Positions 55,976-63,542 of a stretch of DNA of 64,000 nucleotides are shown one piece after another. The position numbers were made by a program, and so were the translations under genes. Below the pieces are notes generated by a model. The model was not told the DNA's origin. It worked only from the letters and a program-made list of their open reading frames with translations, and made no database searches. The stretch spans positions 1 through 64,000 of the forward strand of contig JAGWOC010000004.1 of NCBI GenBank assembly GCA_028872875.1, written 5' to 3'. This DNA comes from Chloroflexota bacterium. Its GTDB lineage: Bacteria > Chloroflexota > Dehalococcoidia > DSTF01 > JACRBR01. Every line of letters starts with the position of its first letter. Positions within the stretch are counted from its first letter, which is position 1.

Positions 55976-56051
55976 TGGTGGAGCCGAGGGGGCTCGAACC
56001 CCTGACCTCGACACTGCCAGTGTCGCGCTCTCCCAATTGAGCTACGGCCCC
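55976..56051 (-). tRNA. tRNA-Ala (anticodon GGC)
   Basis: On the minus strand a full cloverleaf is visible: acceptor GGGGCCG/CGGCTCC, D arm GCTC...GAGC, anticodon stem CGACA/TGTCG with loop CTGGCAG, and T arm AGGGG-TTCGAGC-CCCCT. The 3' CCA is encoded. The anticodon GGC reads alanine codons. The tRNA lies within the accessory stretch, so it may have served as an integration site, though no duplicated 3' end was found by eye. Confidence 0.95.
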
Positions 56052-56133
56052 ACACGCGGCTTCGCGGCGCGCTGCATGCTATCAAGACGGCCGGCGCGGC
56101 GGCAACAGGAGGCCACGAGCCGCATGACGACGG

Positions 56134-57045
56134 CTACGCCGCCGTTGGCTGCGGCTCGTCGCGTTGTGTTGCCTGCCGCGGGTCCGCATGCACCCGGACA
56201 GCCATCTCTAGGCCGAGACTCCGGCAGTGGTCGGCGACGGCGGCCCAGGCCTCGCTCGGTGAGACATGCACCTCGCGATACGCGAGCTGGGATTGTTTGC
56301 CCAGACAGCTCGTTTCGGGCCACAGGTCGTTGATCATCGGGCGCGCGAAGCGCACGGCGTCAGTGTCGCTCTTGGCGGGCTTGCAGGGGACGAAGCTGAA
56401 CATGCCCTCCGCGGGGTCGTCGAGCATCGCACCCTCGTACAGCACAAGGCCGCGGTCGGGGATCTGCCCGCGGATTCGGTCGAGCGTAGCTCGCCGGTAG
56501 AGGTCATCAACGTTCTGGGGGAGCGCCGATTTCCAGTAGGGTTGACCACAGCGGACCACGAACACGGTATCCAGGAAGAAATTGAACTCTGGCGCGCGGT
56601 GGCCGCACTCGTCACGCTTGCGGAGTGACCCGAAGAACACCACGTCACCTGATTCCAGTCTGCGGAGCAACTCATGTCTCGCCTGGCGGCAGATCGCGTA
56701 CCGCATACGTTCGCCGAAGATCCACGGGTCGGTGTTCTGGGCGCACGGCGGCGGGTTGTCGGTGGCGTCGAACAGGGGGCGATGCCACGCTTGGGGCAGC
56801 ATGGCCCGGTCGTCGCCGTGGAAGATGCCCGTGAGGCTCGGTGGCTCCCACTCGCCCCAAAGCCCGACCTCATGCGTTCCGGTCGATTGAGCGGCGCTCC
56901 GATCCCACATGGCTGTGGCCGCGCGGACGAGCATGAACTTGCGATGATGGCCGCCGGTGTTCCAGGGATACACGGTGCCCTCGGCTTCGCGACATCGCGG
57001 CACGTGCTCGCCGCCGGGATGGCAGAACAGGATGGTCTTCGACAT
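56134..57045 (-). CDS. Hypothetical protein of the UDG-like two-gene cassette
   Basis: ATG 57045 gives 303 residues; the track ORF adds 42 unrelated residues. I do not recognise the family. It begins MSKTILFCHPGGEHVP and includes YPWNTGGHHRKFML, EVGLWGEWEPPSL, DPWIFGERMRYAICRQARHELLRRLESGDVVFFGS and FFLDTVFVV. It is a soluble alpha/beta protein rich in Trp, His and Asp, with no transmembrane segment. Its start follows the stop of the UDG-like gene by one base, so the two are translated as a pair. A nucleic-acid or nucleotide role is suggested by the neighbour only. Confidence 0.65.
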   Translation of the reverse strand: MSKTILFCHPGGEHVPRCREAEGTVYPWNTGGHHRKFMLVRAATAMWDRSAAQSTGTHEVGLWGEWEPPSLTGIFHGDDRAMLPQAWHRPLFDATDNPPPCAQNTDPWIFGERMRYAICRQARHELLRRLESGDVVFFGSLRKRDECGHRAPEFNFFLDTVFVVRCGQPYWKSALPQNVDDLYRRATLDRIRGQIPDRGLVLYEGAMLDDPAEGMFSFVPCKPAKSDTDAVRFARPMINDLWPETSCLGKQSQLAYREVHVSPSEAWAAVADHCRSLGLEMAVRVHADPRQATQRDEPQPTAA

Positions 57046-57046
57046 G

Positions 57047-57835
57047 TCAGGACGCCCTCCGCATACGTCGATCTTCCAACAGCGCAGCGACTGATCGGAG
57101 TTCGGCGTGGGAAAGAGGCGCGCCGGGCGTGCCCCTGAGATACGGCTTGAGCCCGAACAGCGGCAGGGCACGGCCGTCCGGCAGGCGCCATGTGGATTGG
57201 CGCAACGCAGGCGTCCACCCCTTCATCTTCGGGAGGTGATCCAGTTCTGTGGAGACCGGGAGGAAGAGAAAGCCGGCCTGCTTTTCCAGCGCCTCGCGCG
57301 CCGTCTTCCCGACGACAATGATCCGCTCGGCGTGTCGGGCATACAGGAGGACGGCGGCAAGCGTTTCGTAGCCGGAAGCGGCGAGGCGGATCGAGACCGC
57401 CTCGCCGAGCTTGCTCCACGCTGGGCTGGTCGCGAAGCACGACATGACGTCGGTATGCGCCGCAGTGCCCGCGTAGTAACTGTCGCCGAAACCGTTCAGA
57501 AGCGCTTCGAGCCAGCCGAACCACGCGCGGTAGGGGTTGCTCTGGAAGTAGCGCCGCATCCCATCCAGCGCCACGCGCGCGTTCGATGCGTCATCTCCGC
57601 AGAAGTCAGATTGATGGGCGAAGCGTCGTTTCGTTGGGGGTAGTGGCTTGTGGTCCTTCCCCCAGAACTCATGCCACGAGGGGTTGATCCCGATGGTGAT
57701 CGTGCGAGCGTTGCTGAGTTCTCCGAAGAAGAGCACCGGCGTTGAGTCTTCGCAGACGGCTGCAACGCCCTGCCGCCGGATCGCGTGCATGTCGTCCAGC
57801 CGGGCAAGGAACAACTGCTCCAATGATTCGCTCAT
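57047..57835 (-). CDS. Uracil-DNA glycosylase-fold-like protein (uncertain)
   Basis: The 262-residue protein contains TITIGINPSWHEFWGKD, resembling motif 1 of the MUG/UDG superfamily (GxNPS), then YYAGTAAHTDVMSCFATSPAW and ERIIVVGKTAREALEKQAGF. The latter resembles the beta-strand/helix that follows in UDG-like folds. The canonical catalytic Asp/His motifs are not complete, so repair activity is uncertain. It is the first gene of a two-gene cassette, coupled with an unrecognised 303-residue protein. Such cassettes sometimes modify or sense DNA bases, but here that is speculative. Confidence 0.6.
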   Translation of the reverse strand: MSESLEQLFLARLDDMHAIRRQGVAAVCEDSTPVLFFGELSNARTITIGINPSWHEFWGKDHKPLPPTKRRFAHQSDFCGDDASNARVALDGMRRYFQSNPYRAWFGWLEALLNGFGDSYYAGTAAHTDVMSCFATSPAWSKLGEAVSIRLAASGYETLAAVLLYARHAERIIVVGKTAREALEKQAGFLFLPVSTELDHLPKMKGWTPALRQSTWRLPDGRALPLFGLKPYLRGTPGAPLSHAELRSVAALLEDRRMRRAS

Positions 57836-57968
57836 CTGCCCTCCTCAGATCGCATCCACGTGGGACATCGGCGGACGAATGCAGTGCTGCTGTGCGGATC
57901 GCCCCGGCTGTTGGCAGATGGATCCCCCAATTTGTCGCGCCGCTTGCCTCCGCCGCGCGGGATCTTCG

Positions 57969-57974
57969 TATAAT
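57969..57974 (+). promoter_or_regulatory. -10 box of the T-box leader transcript
   Basis: TATAAT lies just upstream of the T-box leader, with TTGCCT 19 bp before it as a weak -35. The transcript would start at about 57981. Confidence 0.55.
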
Positions 57975-57980
57975 GCGCCC

Positions 57981-58218
57981 AACCAGACGGAACGCGGCGA
58001 TCCGGAGTAGTAGGCGCAGGGCAGAGAGCCGGCGGCGGTGCAAGCCGGCAGCGGGGGCGCTGAACTCGCCGGGGAGCGGCGCCGGCGACGCTCGCGCACG
58101 CGAGCCAGCCGGCGACGGGTGCGCCCGCTACAGCGCTGCTTGAGTGGCCCGCCGCGCCGGGCAACCAGGGTGGTACCGCGGAGTCATGCCCTCCGTCCCT
58201 GCGAGGACGGAGGGCATG
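57981..58218 (+). promoter_or_regulatory. T-box leader (tRNA-sensing riboswitch) upstream of mgtC-leuS
   Basis: The T-box core AGGGTGGTACCGCG is exact at 58167-58180, in the wider AACCAGGGTGG. Stem I is seen: basal CGGCGA (57995) pairs with TCGCCG (58066), AGTA lies on its 5' side, and GCAGAGAGCCGG and GGTGCAAGCC occur at the top. The terminator stem ATGCCCTCCGTCC (58186) pairs with GGACGGAGGGCAT (58205), 13 bp. The specifier loop reads GCGCTGAAC just before the basal helix. CTG (Leu) is the expected specifier given leuS, although GCT (Ala) is the alternative register. The UGGU bulge fits an A73 tRNA. Uncharged tRNA would prevent termination. Confidence 0.93.
58186..58217 (+). terminator. T-box terminator hairpin
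   Basis: A 13-bp perfect stem with a 6-base loop directly follows the T-box core and mutually excludes the antiterminator. The downstream T run is short. Confidence 0.85.
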
Positions 58219-58248
58219 CTGCTTGTTCAGCGGGTGAGGCGGCAGGGC

Positions 58249-58713
58249 ATGATCGACACGGCCGGCCAGTGGGCCATCATCGGGCGGATCGCGCTGGCGG
58301 CAGGGCTCGGCGCCAGCATCGGCCTCGAGCGCGAGTACCGCGGCTACCCCGCCGGGGTACGGACGATGGCGCTCGTGTGCATGGGCGCCGCGCTCTTCGC
58401 CGACGAGTCGGGGCTGTTCGGCGGTGATGCGGCGCGCGTCGCGGCGCAGATCGTCTCCGGCATCGGCTTCCTGGGCGCCGGGCTGATCCTGCGCGAGGGT
58501 GGCAGCGTGCGCGGCATCACGACGGCCGCGACGATCTGGACGACCGCCGCGGTCGGCGTCGCGGTCGGCGCGCACGTCTACCTCGTCGCCGTGTTCGCGG
58601 CGCTCTTCGCGGTGATCCTGCTCGAGCTGCGGATCGTCACGAAGAGCATCCGACCCATCGGCCACGAGACGAACGGCGACCCGGAGGACGAGGCGGGGCA
58701 CGAGCACGACTGA
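58249..58713 (+). CDS. MgtC/SapB-family membrane protein
   Basis: ATG 58249, after GAGG, gives 154 residues; the track start at 58144 lies within the T-box. Hydrophobic helices and the family phrases ASIGLEREYRGYPAGVRTMALVCMGAALF, GIGFLGAGLILREGGSVRGITTAATIWTTAAVGVAVG identify MgtC/SapB. Members are inner-membrane proteins of uncertain function linked to Mg homeostasis and stress. The C-terminal ACT-like domain seen in longer members is absent. It is the first gene after a T-box, followed by leuS within 54 bp, so its expression probably rises on leucine-tRNA starvation. Confidence 0.9.
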   Translation: MIDTAGQWAIIGRIALAAGLGASIGLEREYRGYPAGVRTMALVCMGAALFADESGLFGGDAARVAAQIVSGIGFLGAGLILREGGSVRGITTAATIWTTAAVGVAVGAHVYLVAVFAALFAVILLELRIVTKSIRPIGHETNGDPEDEAGHEHD

Positions 58714-58767
58714 CGGGGGCCAGAGCGCGGCAGGCATCGGGAAGGGCCGGCCTCACGGGAGGTGCAC

Positions 58768-61257
58768 ATGGGCGAGCAGACACAGACGAAGCGGAAGCCG
58801 CCGCGCGCGGAACGCTACGACCCCCGCGCCATCGAGCCGAAGTGGCGCGCGCGCTGGGAAGCCGACGGCATCTACCGCACGCCGGACGACGACCCGCGGC
58901 CGAAGTGGTACGCGCTGACGATGCTGCCGTACACGTCGGGCGACCTGCACATCGGCCACTGGTGGGCGATGGCGCCGTCGGACACGCAGGCGCGCTACAA
59001 GCGGATGCGCGGCTACAACGTGCTCTTCCCGATGGGCTTCGACGCGTTCGGCCTGCCGGCAGAGAACGCGGCCATCAAGGACCAGACGCACCCGGCGCAG
59101 TGGACGTACCGCAACATCGAGCACATGCGCCGCCAGCTCAAGACGATGGGCGCGATGTTCGACTGGAGTCGCGAGGTGATCACGGCGTCGCCGGAGTACT
59201 ACCGGTGGACGCAGTGGTGGTTCCTGAAGCTGCTGGAGCACGGGCTGGCGTACAAGCAGCACGCGCCCGTGTGGTGGTGCCCGAACGACCAGACGGTGCT
59301 GGCGAACGAACAGGTCATCGACGGCCGCTGCGAGCGCTGCGGCGCGGCCGTCTACAAGCGCGACCTGGACCAGTGGTTCTTCCGCATCACGGCGTACGCC
59401 GACGAGCTGCTGGACTTCTCCGGCCTGCAGTGGCCGCCGCAGATCGCCGCGATGCAGCGGAACTGGATCGGGCGCAGCGAGGGCGCGGAGCTGCGCTTCG
59501 GGTTGGACGTGCCCGGCGTCGAGACGAAAGACGTGCGCGTCTTCACAACGCGGCCGGACACGGTCTACGGCGTGACCTTCTTCGTGCTGGCGCCGGAGCA
59601 CCCGCTCGTCGAGCGGCTGACGACGCCGGACCGCGCCGCCGAGGTGCGCGCGTACGCCGACGCGGCCCGCAAGGAGACGGAGATCGAGCGCCTGTCGACG
59701 GAGCGCGAGAAGACCGGCGTCTTCACCGGCGGCTACGTGATCAACCTGTTCAACGGCGAGCGCGTGCCGGTGTGGACGGCTGACTACGTGCTCTCGACCT
59801 ACGGCACCGGCGCCGTGATGGGCGTGCCGGCGCACGACCAGCGCGACTTCGAGTTCGCGAAGAAGTACGGGCTGCCGGTCGTGCCGGTGTTCCGCCACCC
59901 TGACGGGGACGGCGGCGAGCTGACGGCGGCGCTCGGCCACGGCGGCACGATGATCAACTCTGGGCCGTTCGACGGGACGCCCGACGAAGAGGCGGTCGCG
60001 GCCGTCGTGACGTACGCCGAAGAGCGCGGGTATGGCCGGGCGGCCGTTAGCTACCGCCTGCGCGACTGGCTGATCTCGCGCCAGCGCATGTGGGGCGCGC
60101 CGATCCCCGTCGTCTACTGCGACACGCACGGCATGGTGCCGGTGCCGGAGAAGGACCTGCCGGTGCTGCTGCCCGAGGATGCGGAGTTCCGCCCGACGGG
60201 CGAATCGCCGCTGACGTACCACGAGGGCTTCCTGCACACGACGTGCCCGGTCGGCGGCGAGCCCGCGCGCCGCGAGACGGACACGATGGACACGTTCATG
60301 TGCTCGTCGTGGTACCAGATGCGGTACATCGACCCGCACAACAGCGAGCGGCCGTTCAGCAGCGAGCTGGCGCGCAAGTGGCTGCCGGTCGACCAGTACA
60401 CGGGCGGCGCCGAGCACGCGGTCATGCACCTGCTCTACTCGCGGTTCTTCACCAAGGCCGCGCGCGACATGGGCTTCGTCGAGTGCGACGAGCCGTTCAT
60501 CCGGCTGTTCAACCAGGGGCAGATCCTGGGGCCGGACGGGCAGCGCATGAGCAAGTCGCGCGGAAACGTCGTCGCGCCGGACGACCAGGTCGCGCAGTGG
60601 GGCGCCGACACCTTCCGCGCCTACCTGATGTTCCTGGGGCCGTGGGACCAGGGCGGGCCGTACGACCCGAGCGGCATCAACGGCGTCTACCGCTGGCTGA
60701 ACCGCGCCTGGAACGTCGTCACCGGCGGGGTCGCGGCCGCGGCGAGCCCCGGCGCGCCGGAGACGCGCGCGCTGCGCCGCTGGACGCACCGCACGGTCGA
60801 GCGCGTGACGCGCGACATCGAGGCGTTCCACTTCAACACGATGATCGCGGCGCTGATGGAGTACACGAACGAGCTGACGCGACTGCGCGAGTCCGGCGCG
60901 GCGGTCGACGCCGCCGCCTGGGACGAGGCGATGCGCGCGCTGGTGCTGATGCTCGCGCCGGCCGTGCCGCACATCGCGGAGGAGCTGTGGCAGCGGCTGG
61001 GCCAGCCGTACAGCGTCCACACGCAGAGCTGGCCGGCCTTCGACCCGGCGCTGGCCGTCGAGGAGGAGGTCGAGATCGCGGTGCAGGTGAACGGCAAGCT
61101 GCGCGACCGCCTCTCGCTGCCGCTCGACGCGCCGGAGGACGCCGCGCGCGAGCGGGCGCTGGCGAGCGGGCGCGTGGCGCCGCACGTCGCGGGCAGGGAG
61201 ATTGTGCGGGTGATCTACGTGCCGAATCGGCTGCTGAACATCGTGGTGCGCGCCTGA
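58768..61257 (+). CDS. leuS: Leucyl-tRNA synthetase
   Basis: ATG 58768 follows GGGAGG; the protein has 829 residues. The class I HIGH motif is DLHIGHWWAM, and the KMSKS motif is RMSKSRGNVV near residue 595. The editing domain inserted between them contains FTTRPDTVYGVTFFVLAPEHPLV and GTGAVMGVPAHDQRDFEFA. The Zn-like cluster CPNDQTVLANEQV...CERCG precedes it. It attaches leucine to tRNA-Leu and hydrolyses wrong aminoacyl-tRNA. The T-box leader upstream gives feedback by tRNA charging. The C-terminal VQVNGKLRDRL domain helps bind tRNA. Confidence 0.97.
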   Translation: MGEQTQTKRKPPRAERYDPRAIEPKWRARWEADGIYRTPDDDPRPKWYALTMLPYTSGDLHIGHWWAMAPSDTQARYKRMRGYNVLFPMGFDAFGLPAENAAIKDQTHPAQWTYRNIEHMRRQLKTMGAMFDWSREVITASPEYYRWTQWWFLKLLEHGLAYKQHAPVWWCPNDQTVLANEQVIDGRCERCGAAVYKRDLDQWFFRITAYADELLDFSGLQWPPQIAAMQRNWIGRSEGAELRFGLDVPGVETKDVRVFTTRPDTVYGVTFFVLAPEHPLVERLTTPDRAAEVRAYADAARKETEIERLSTEREKTGVFTGGYVINLFNGERVPVWTADYVLSTYGTGAVMGVPAHDQRDFEFAKKYGLPVVPVFRHPDGDGGELTAALGHGGTMINSGPFDGTPDEEAVAAVVTYAEERGYGRAAVSYRLRDWLISRQRMWGAPIPVVYCDTHGMVPVPEKDLPVLLPEDAEFRPTGESPLTYHEGFLHTTCPVGGEPARRETDTMDTFMCSSWYQMRYIDPHNSERPFSSELARKWLPVDQYTGGAEHAVMHLLYSRFFTKAARDMGFVECDEPFIRLFNQGQILGPDGQRMSKSRGNVVAPDDQVAQWGADTFRAYLMFLGPWDQGGPYDPSGINGVYRWLNRAWNVVTGGVAAAASPGAPETRALRRWTHRTVERVTRDIEAFHFNTMIAALMEYTNELTRLRESGAAVDAAAWDEAMRALVLMLAPAVPHIAEELWQRLGQPYSVHTQSWPAFDPALAVEEEVEIAVQVNGKLRDRLSLPLDAPEDAARERALASGRVAPHVAGREIVRVIYVPNRLLNIVVRA

Positions 61258-61435
61258 GCGGGTATCGAGTTCGATACCGTTGGCATCGCGGCCGGTTCGG
61301 ACGGCGGCACGTACGCCACTTCTCGGGCCGCGCGGCCCGTGTATCCACCGCATCGCACACCGTGCAGCCCCGGTGCCCGTCGCTACTGCCTGCGCCGTGG
61401 CCCGCGTATGCTCTTCCTCACGAGGAGGTGCTTCG

Positions 61436-62314
61436 ATGGCGGGCGAGGTCCCCGGCGCGTACGCGACGGTCAACGGCATCAGGCTGCACTACGTGCGGCA
61501 GGGGCGCGGCGAGCCGCTGCTGCTGATCCACGGCTGGCCCGGGTTCTGGTACGAGTGGCACCTGAACATCGGCCCGCTGTCCGAGCGCTTCGACGTGATC
61601 GTGCCGGACATGCGCGGCTTCGCGTACTCCGACAAGCCCGATCTCGCTCCGGAGGTCGGGTACAGCGACACGCAGTTCGCCGAGGACATCCGTGCCCTGA
61701 TCGATGGCTTCGGCTTCGGGCGCGTGCGCATTGTCTCGCACGACTTCGGCGCGGTGTGGGTGCAGCGCTTCGCGCGGATGTACCCGGAGCGGCTGGCGAA
61801 GCTGATGCTCTTCGACCCGCCCTACCCCGGCATCGGCGGGCGCTGGTTCGAGCTGCCCCACGTCTTCCACACCTGGTACCAGATCTTCCACCAGCAGCCG
61901 TGGGCCGAGGATCTCGTCGGATCGAGCCGGAAGGCGACCGAGATCTACCTGCGCCACTTCCTCTCGGCGTGGAGCGCGAAGAAGGATCTCTGGACCGACG
62001 AGGAGATCGCTGAGTACGTCGAGGCCTACTCCCAGCCGGGCGCGCTGCGCGGCGGCTTCAACTGCTACCGCGCGGCGCTGCGCGGCGGCATGCAGACGTC
62101 CGGCGACCTGACGGTGAGGACGCCGACGCTCGTGCTCTGGGGCGACGGCGACGCGATCCTGCCGTACGCGTGGTCCGACCGGCTGCCGGAGTTCTTCCCG
62201 AACCTCACGCTGAAGAAGGTCGAGGGCGCCGGCCACTTCATGATGCGCGAGGCGCCGGAGCGTGTGAACGCGGAGATCATCGCGTTCATGGCGGGCGGCG
62301 AGGCGCGCGGATAG
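61436..62314 (+). CDS. Alpha/beta hydrolase of the epoxide hydrolase/haloacid dehalogenase-like group
   Basis: ATG 61436 follows AGGAGGT and gives 292 residues. The oxyanion motif LLIHGWPGFWYEW, the nucleophile Asp in IVSHDFGAVW, the acid in VLWGDGDAILPYAW and the base His in VEGAGHFMMREAPE form a full triad. An Asp nucleophile in the HDxG context is typical of epoxide hydrolases and fluoroacetate or haloalkane dehalogenases. The cap region (PYPGIGGRWFELPHVFHTWYQIFHQQPWAEDLVG) contains the HxxW-type residues seen near the halide site in dehalogenases. Substrate is not decided. An SDR gene follows by ten bases and is likely co-transcribed. Confidence 0.88.
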   Translation: MAGEVPGAYATVNGIRLHYVRQGRGEPLLLIHGWPGFWYEWHLNIGPLSERFDVIVPDMRGFAYSDKPDLAPEVGYSDTQFAEDIRALIDGFGFGRVRIVSHDFGAVWVQRFARMYPERLAKLMLFDPPYPGIGGRWFELPHVFHTWYQIFHQQPWAEDLVGSSRKATEIYLRHFLSAWSAKKDLWTDEEIAEYVEAYSQPGALRGGFNCYRAALRGGMQTSGDLTVRTPTLVLWGDGDAILPYAWSDRLPEFFPNLTLKKVEGAGHFMMREAPERVNAEIIAFMAGGEARG

Positions 62315-62324
62315 CATTCTCGCG

Positions 62325-63080
62325 ATGGACCTGGAGCTGGACGGCAGGGTCGCGCTCGTGACGGGCGGCTCGCGCGGCATCGGGCGGGCGATCGCGCGCG
62401 CGCTCGCGGCGGAGCGCTGCGATGTCGCCATCGTCGCCCGCGGCGAGGAGCGGCTGCGCGAGGCGGAGCGCGAGATCGCCGCGCTTGGCGTGCGCGCGGC
62501 AGCGATCGTCGCCGACGTGGCACAGGCGGATGACGTCGAGCGGATGGTGCGGGAGACGGCGGGACGGCTGGGCCGCATCGACATCCTGGTGAACAACGCG
62601 GGCGGCTCGTTCCCCGATGACGACGCCGGGTGGGAGAACGCGTACCGCGCGAACATCGAGGCGGCCGTGCGGGCGACGCGCGCCGTGGTGCCGCACATGC
62701 GCGCACAGGGCGGCGGCGCGATCGTGCACATCGCCTCGATCTACGGGCGCGAGGCGGGCGGCGGGCTGCCCTACAACGCGATGAAGGCGGCGATGATCAG
62801 CCACGCGAAGAACGCCGCGCTGGCGCTGGCGCGCGACAACATCCGCGTCAACTCCGTGGCGCCGGGCTCGATCCGCTTCCCGGGCGGCTCGTGGGACCGG
62901 CGGGCCGAGGCGGACCCGGAAGGCATGGCGCGCTTCGTCGAGCAGCAGATCGCGATGGGGCGCTTCGGCACCGCCGAGGAGGTGGCGCACGTCGTCGCCT
63001 TCCTCTGCTCGCCGAAGGCGGGCTGGGTGACGGGCGCCTGCCTGAACGTCGACGGCGGCCAGAGCCGCAGCAATATCTGA
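62325..63080 (+). CDS. Short-chain dehydrogenase/reductase
   Basis: The 251-residue classical SDR has VTGGSRGIGRAIARALA (NAD(P) site), DILVNNAGGSFPDD, Ser in VHIASIYGREAGGGLPYNAMKAAMI, where Tyr and Lys complete the site (YNAMK), and FLCSPKAGWVTGACLNVDGG near the end. It probably oxidises or reduces an alcohol or ketone. It is ten bases after the alpha/beta hydrolase gene and ends about 75 bp before the tRNA-Ser pair. The exact substrate is unknown. Confidence 0.9.
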   Translation: MDLELDGRVALVTGGSRGIGRAIARALAAERCDVAIVARGEERLREAEREIAALGVRAAAIVADVAQADDVERMVRETAGRLGRIDILVNNAGGSFPDDDAGWENAYRANIEAAVRATRAVVPHMRAQGGGAIVHIASIYGREAGGGLPYNAMKAAMISHAKNAALALARDNIRVNSVAPGSIRFPGGSWDRRAEADPEGMARFVEQQIAMGRFGTAEEVAHVVAFLCSPKAGWVTGACLNVDGGQSRSNI

Positions 63081-63155
63081 CCGCGCCGGGGCCCGAAATG
63101 GCCGCTGGCAGGCCGCTCTCGCACCGATGCTATACTCACGGCGGTGGGCGCCGAC

Positions 63156-63242
63156 GGAGAGGTGTCCGAGTGGTTGATGGTGCCGCTCTCGAAAAGCGGT
63201 AGGTGATGAGCCTCGTGGGTTCGAATCCCACCCTCTCCGCCA
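63156..63242 (+). tRNA. tRNA-Ser (anticodon CGA)
   Basis: The acceptor GGAGAGG/CCTCTCC, a long variable arm (type II tRNA) and the anticodon loop CTCGAAA between CCGCT and AGCGG give anticodon CGA. The discriminator is G and CCA is encoded. A second serine tRNA lies about 60 bp downstream. Confidence 0.95.
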
Positions 63243-63303
63243 CATGAGTCCTTACGGTCCCCGTCCGCGGGCGGGGGCCGTTGTCTTGCCGGTGGCCGCG
63301 CGC

Positions 63304-63393
<90 letters not shown>

Positions 63394-63406
63394 TGCCCGG
63401 GAACAC

Positions 63407-63427
63407 CAGACGACAGACGACATACGA
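63407..63427. repeat. Short CAGACGA heptamer run
   Basis: Three heptamer units (CAGACGA, CAGACGA, CATACGA) follow tRNA-Ser(GGA) at 14 bp and match the repeats at the end of the FAD oxidoreductase gene. Confidence 0.7.
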
Positions 63428-63542
63428 CGGAGCCGGACGCCGGCCGCCGGGGACAGGCGGCGAGCCCGCGCGGTTGGCTGAAGCCCGGCGATGCCGCACA
63501 ATCCCTCCGGACCCCTGACTCTGTTCTGAAACGGAGCCTCAC

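Noticed and set aside
55812-56133. Prophage or integrative element attached to tRNA-Ala
   Set aside because: No integrase gene and no second copy of the tRNA 3' end were seen in the window. The Fic and UDG-like genes alone do not prove an island.
58144-58248. Track start of the MgtC ORF at 58144
   Set aside because: It lies inside the T-box core and terminator. The SD and family length support ATG 58249.
58753-61479. A 908-codon minus-strand ORF opposite leuS
   Set aside because: Same shadow effect; leuS has full motifs on the plus strand.
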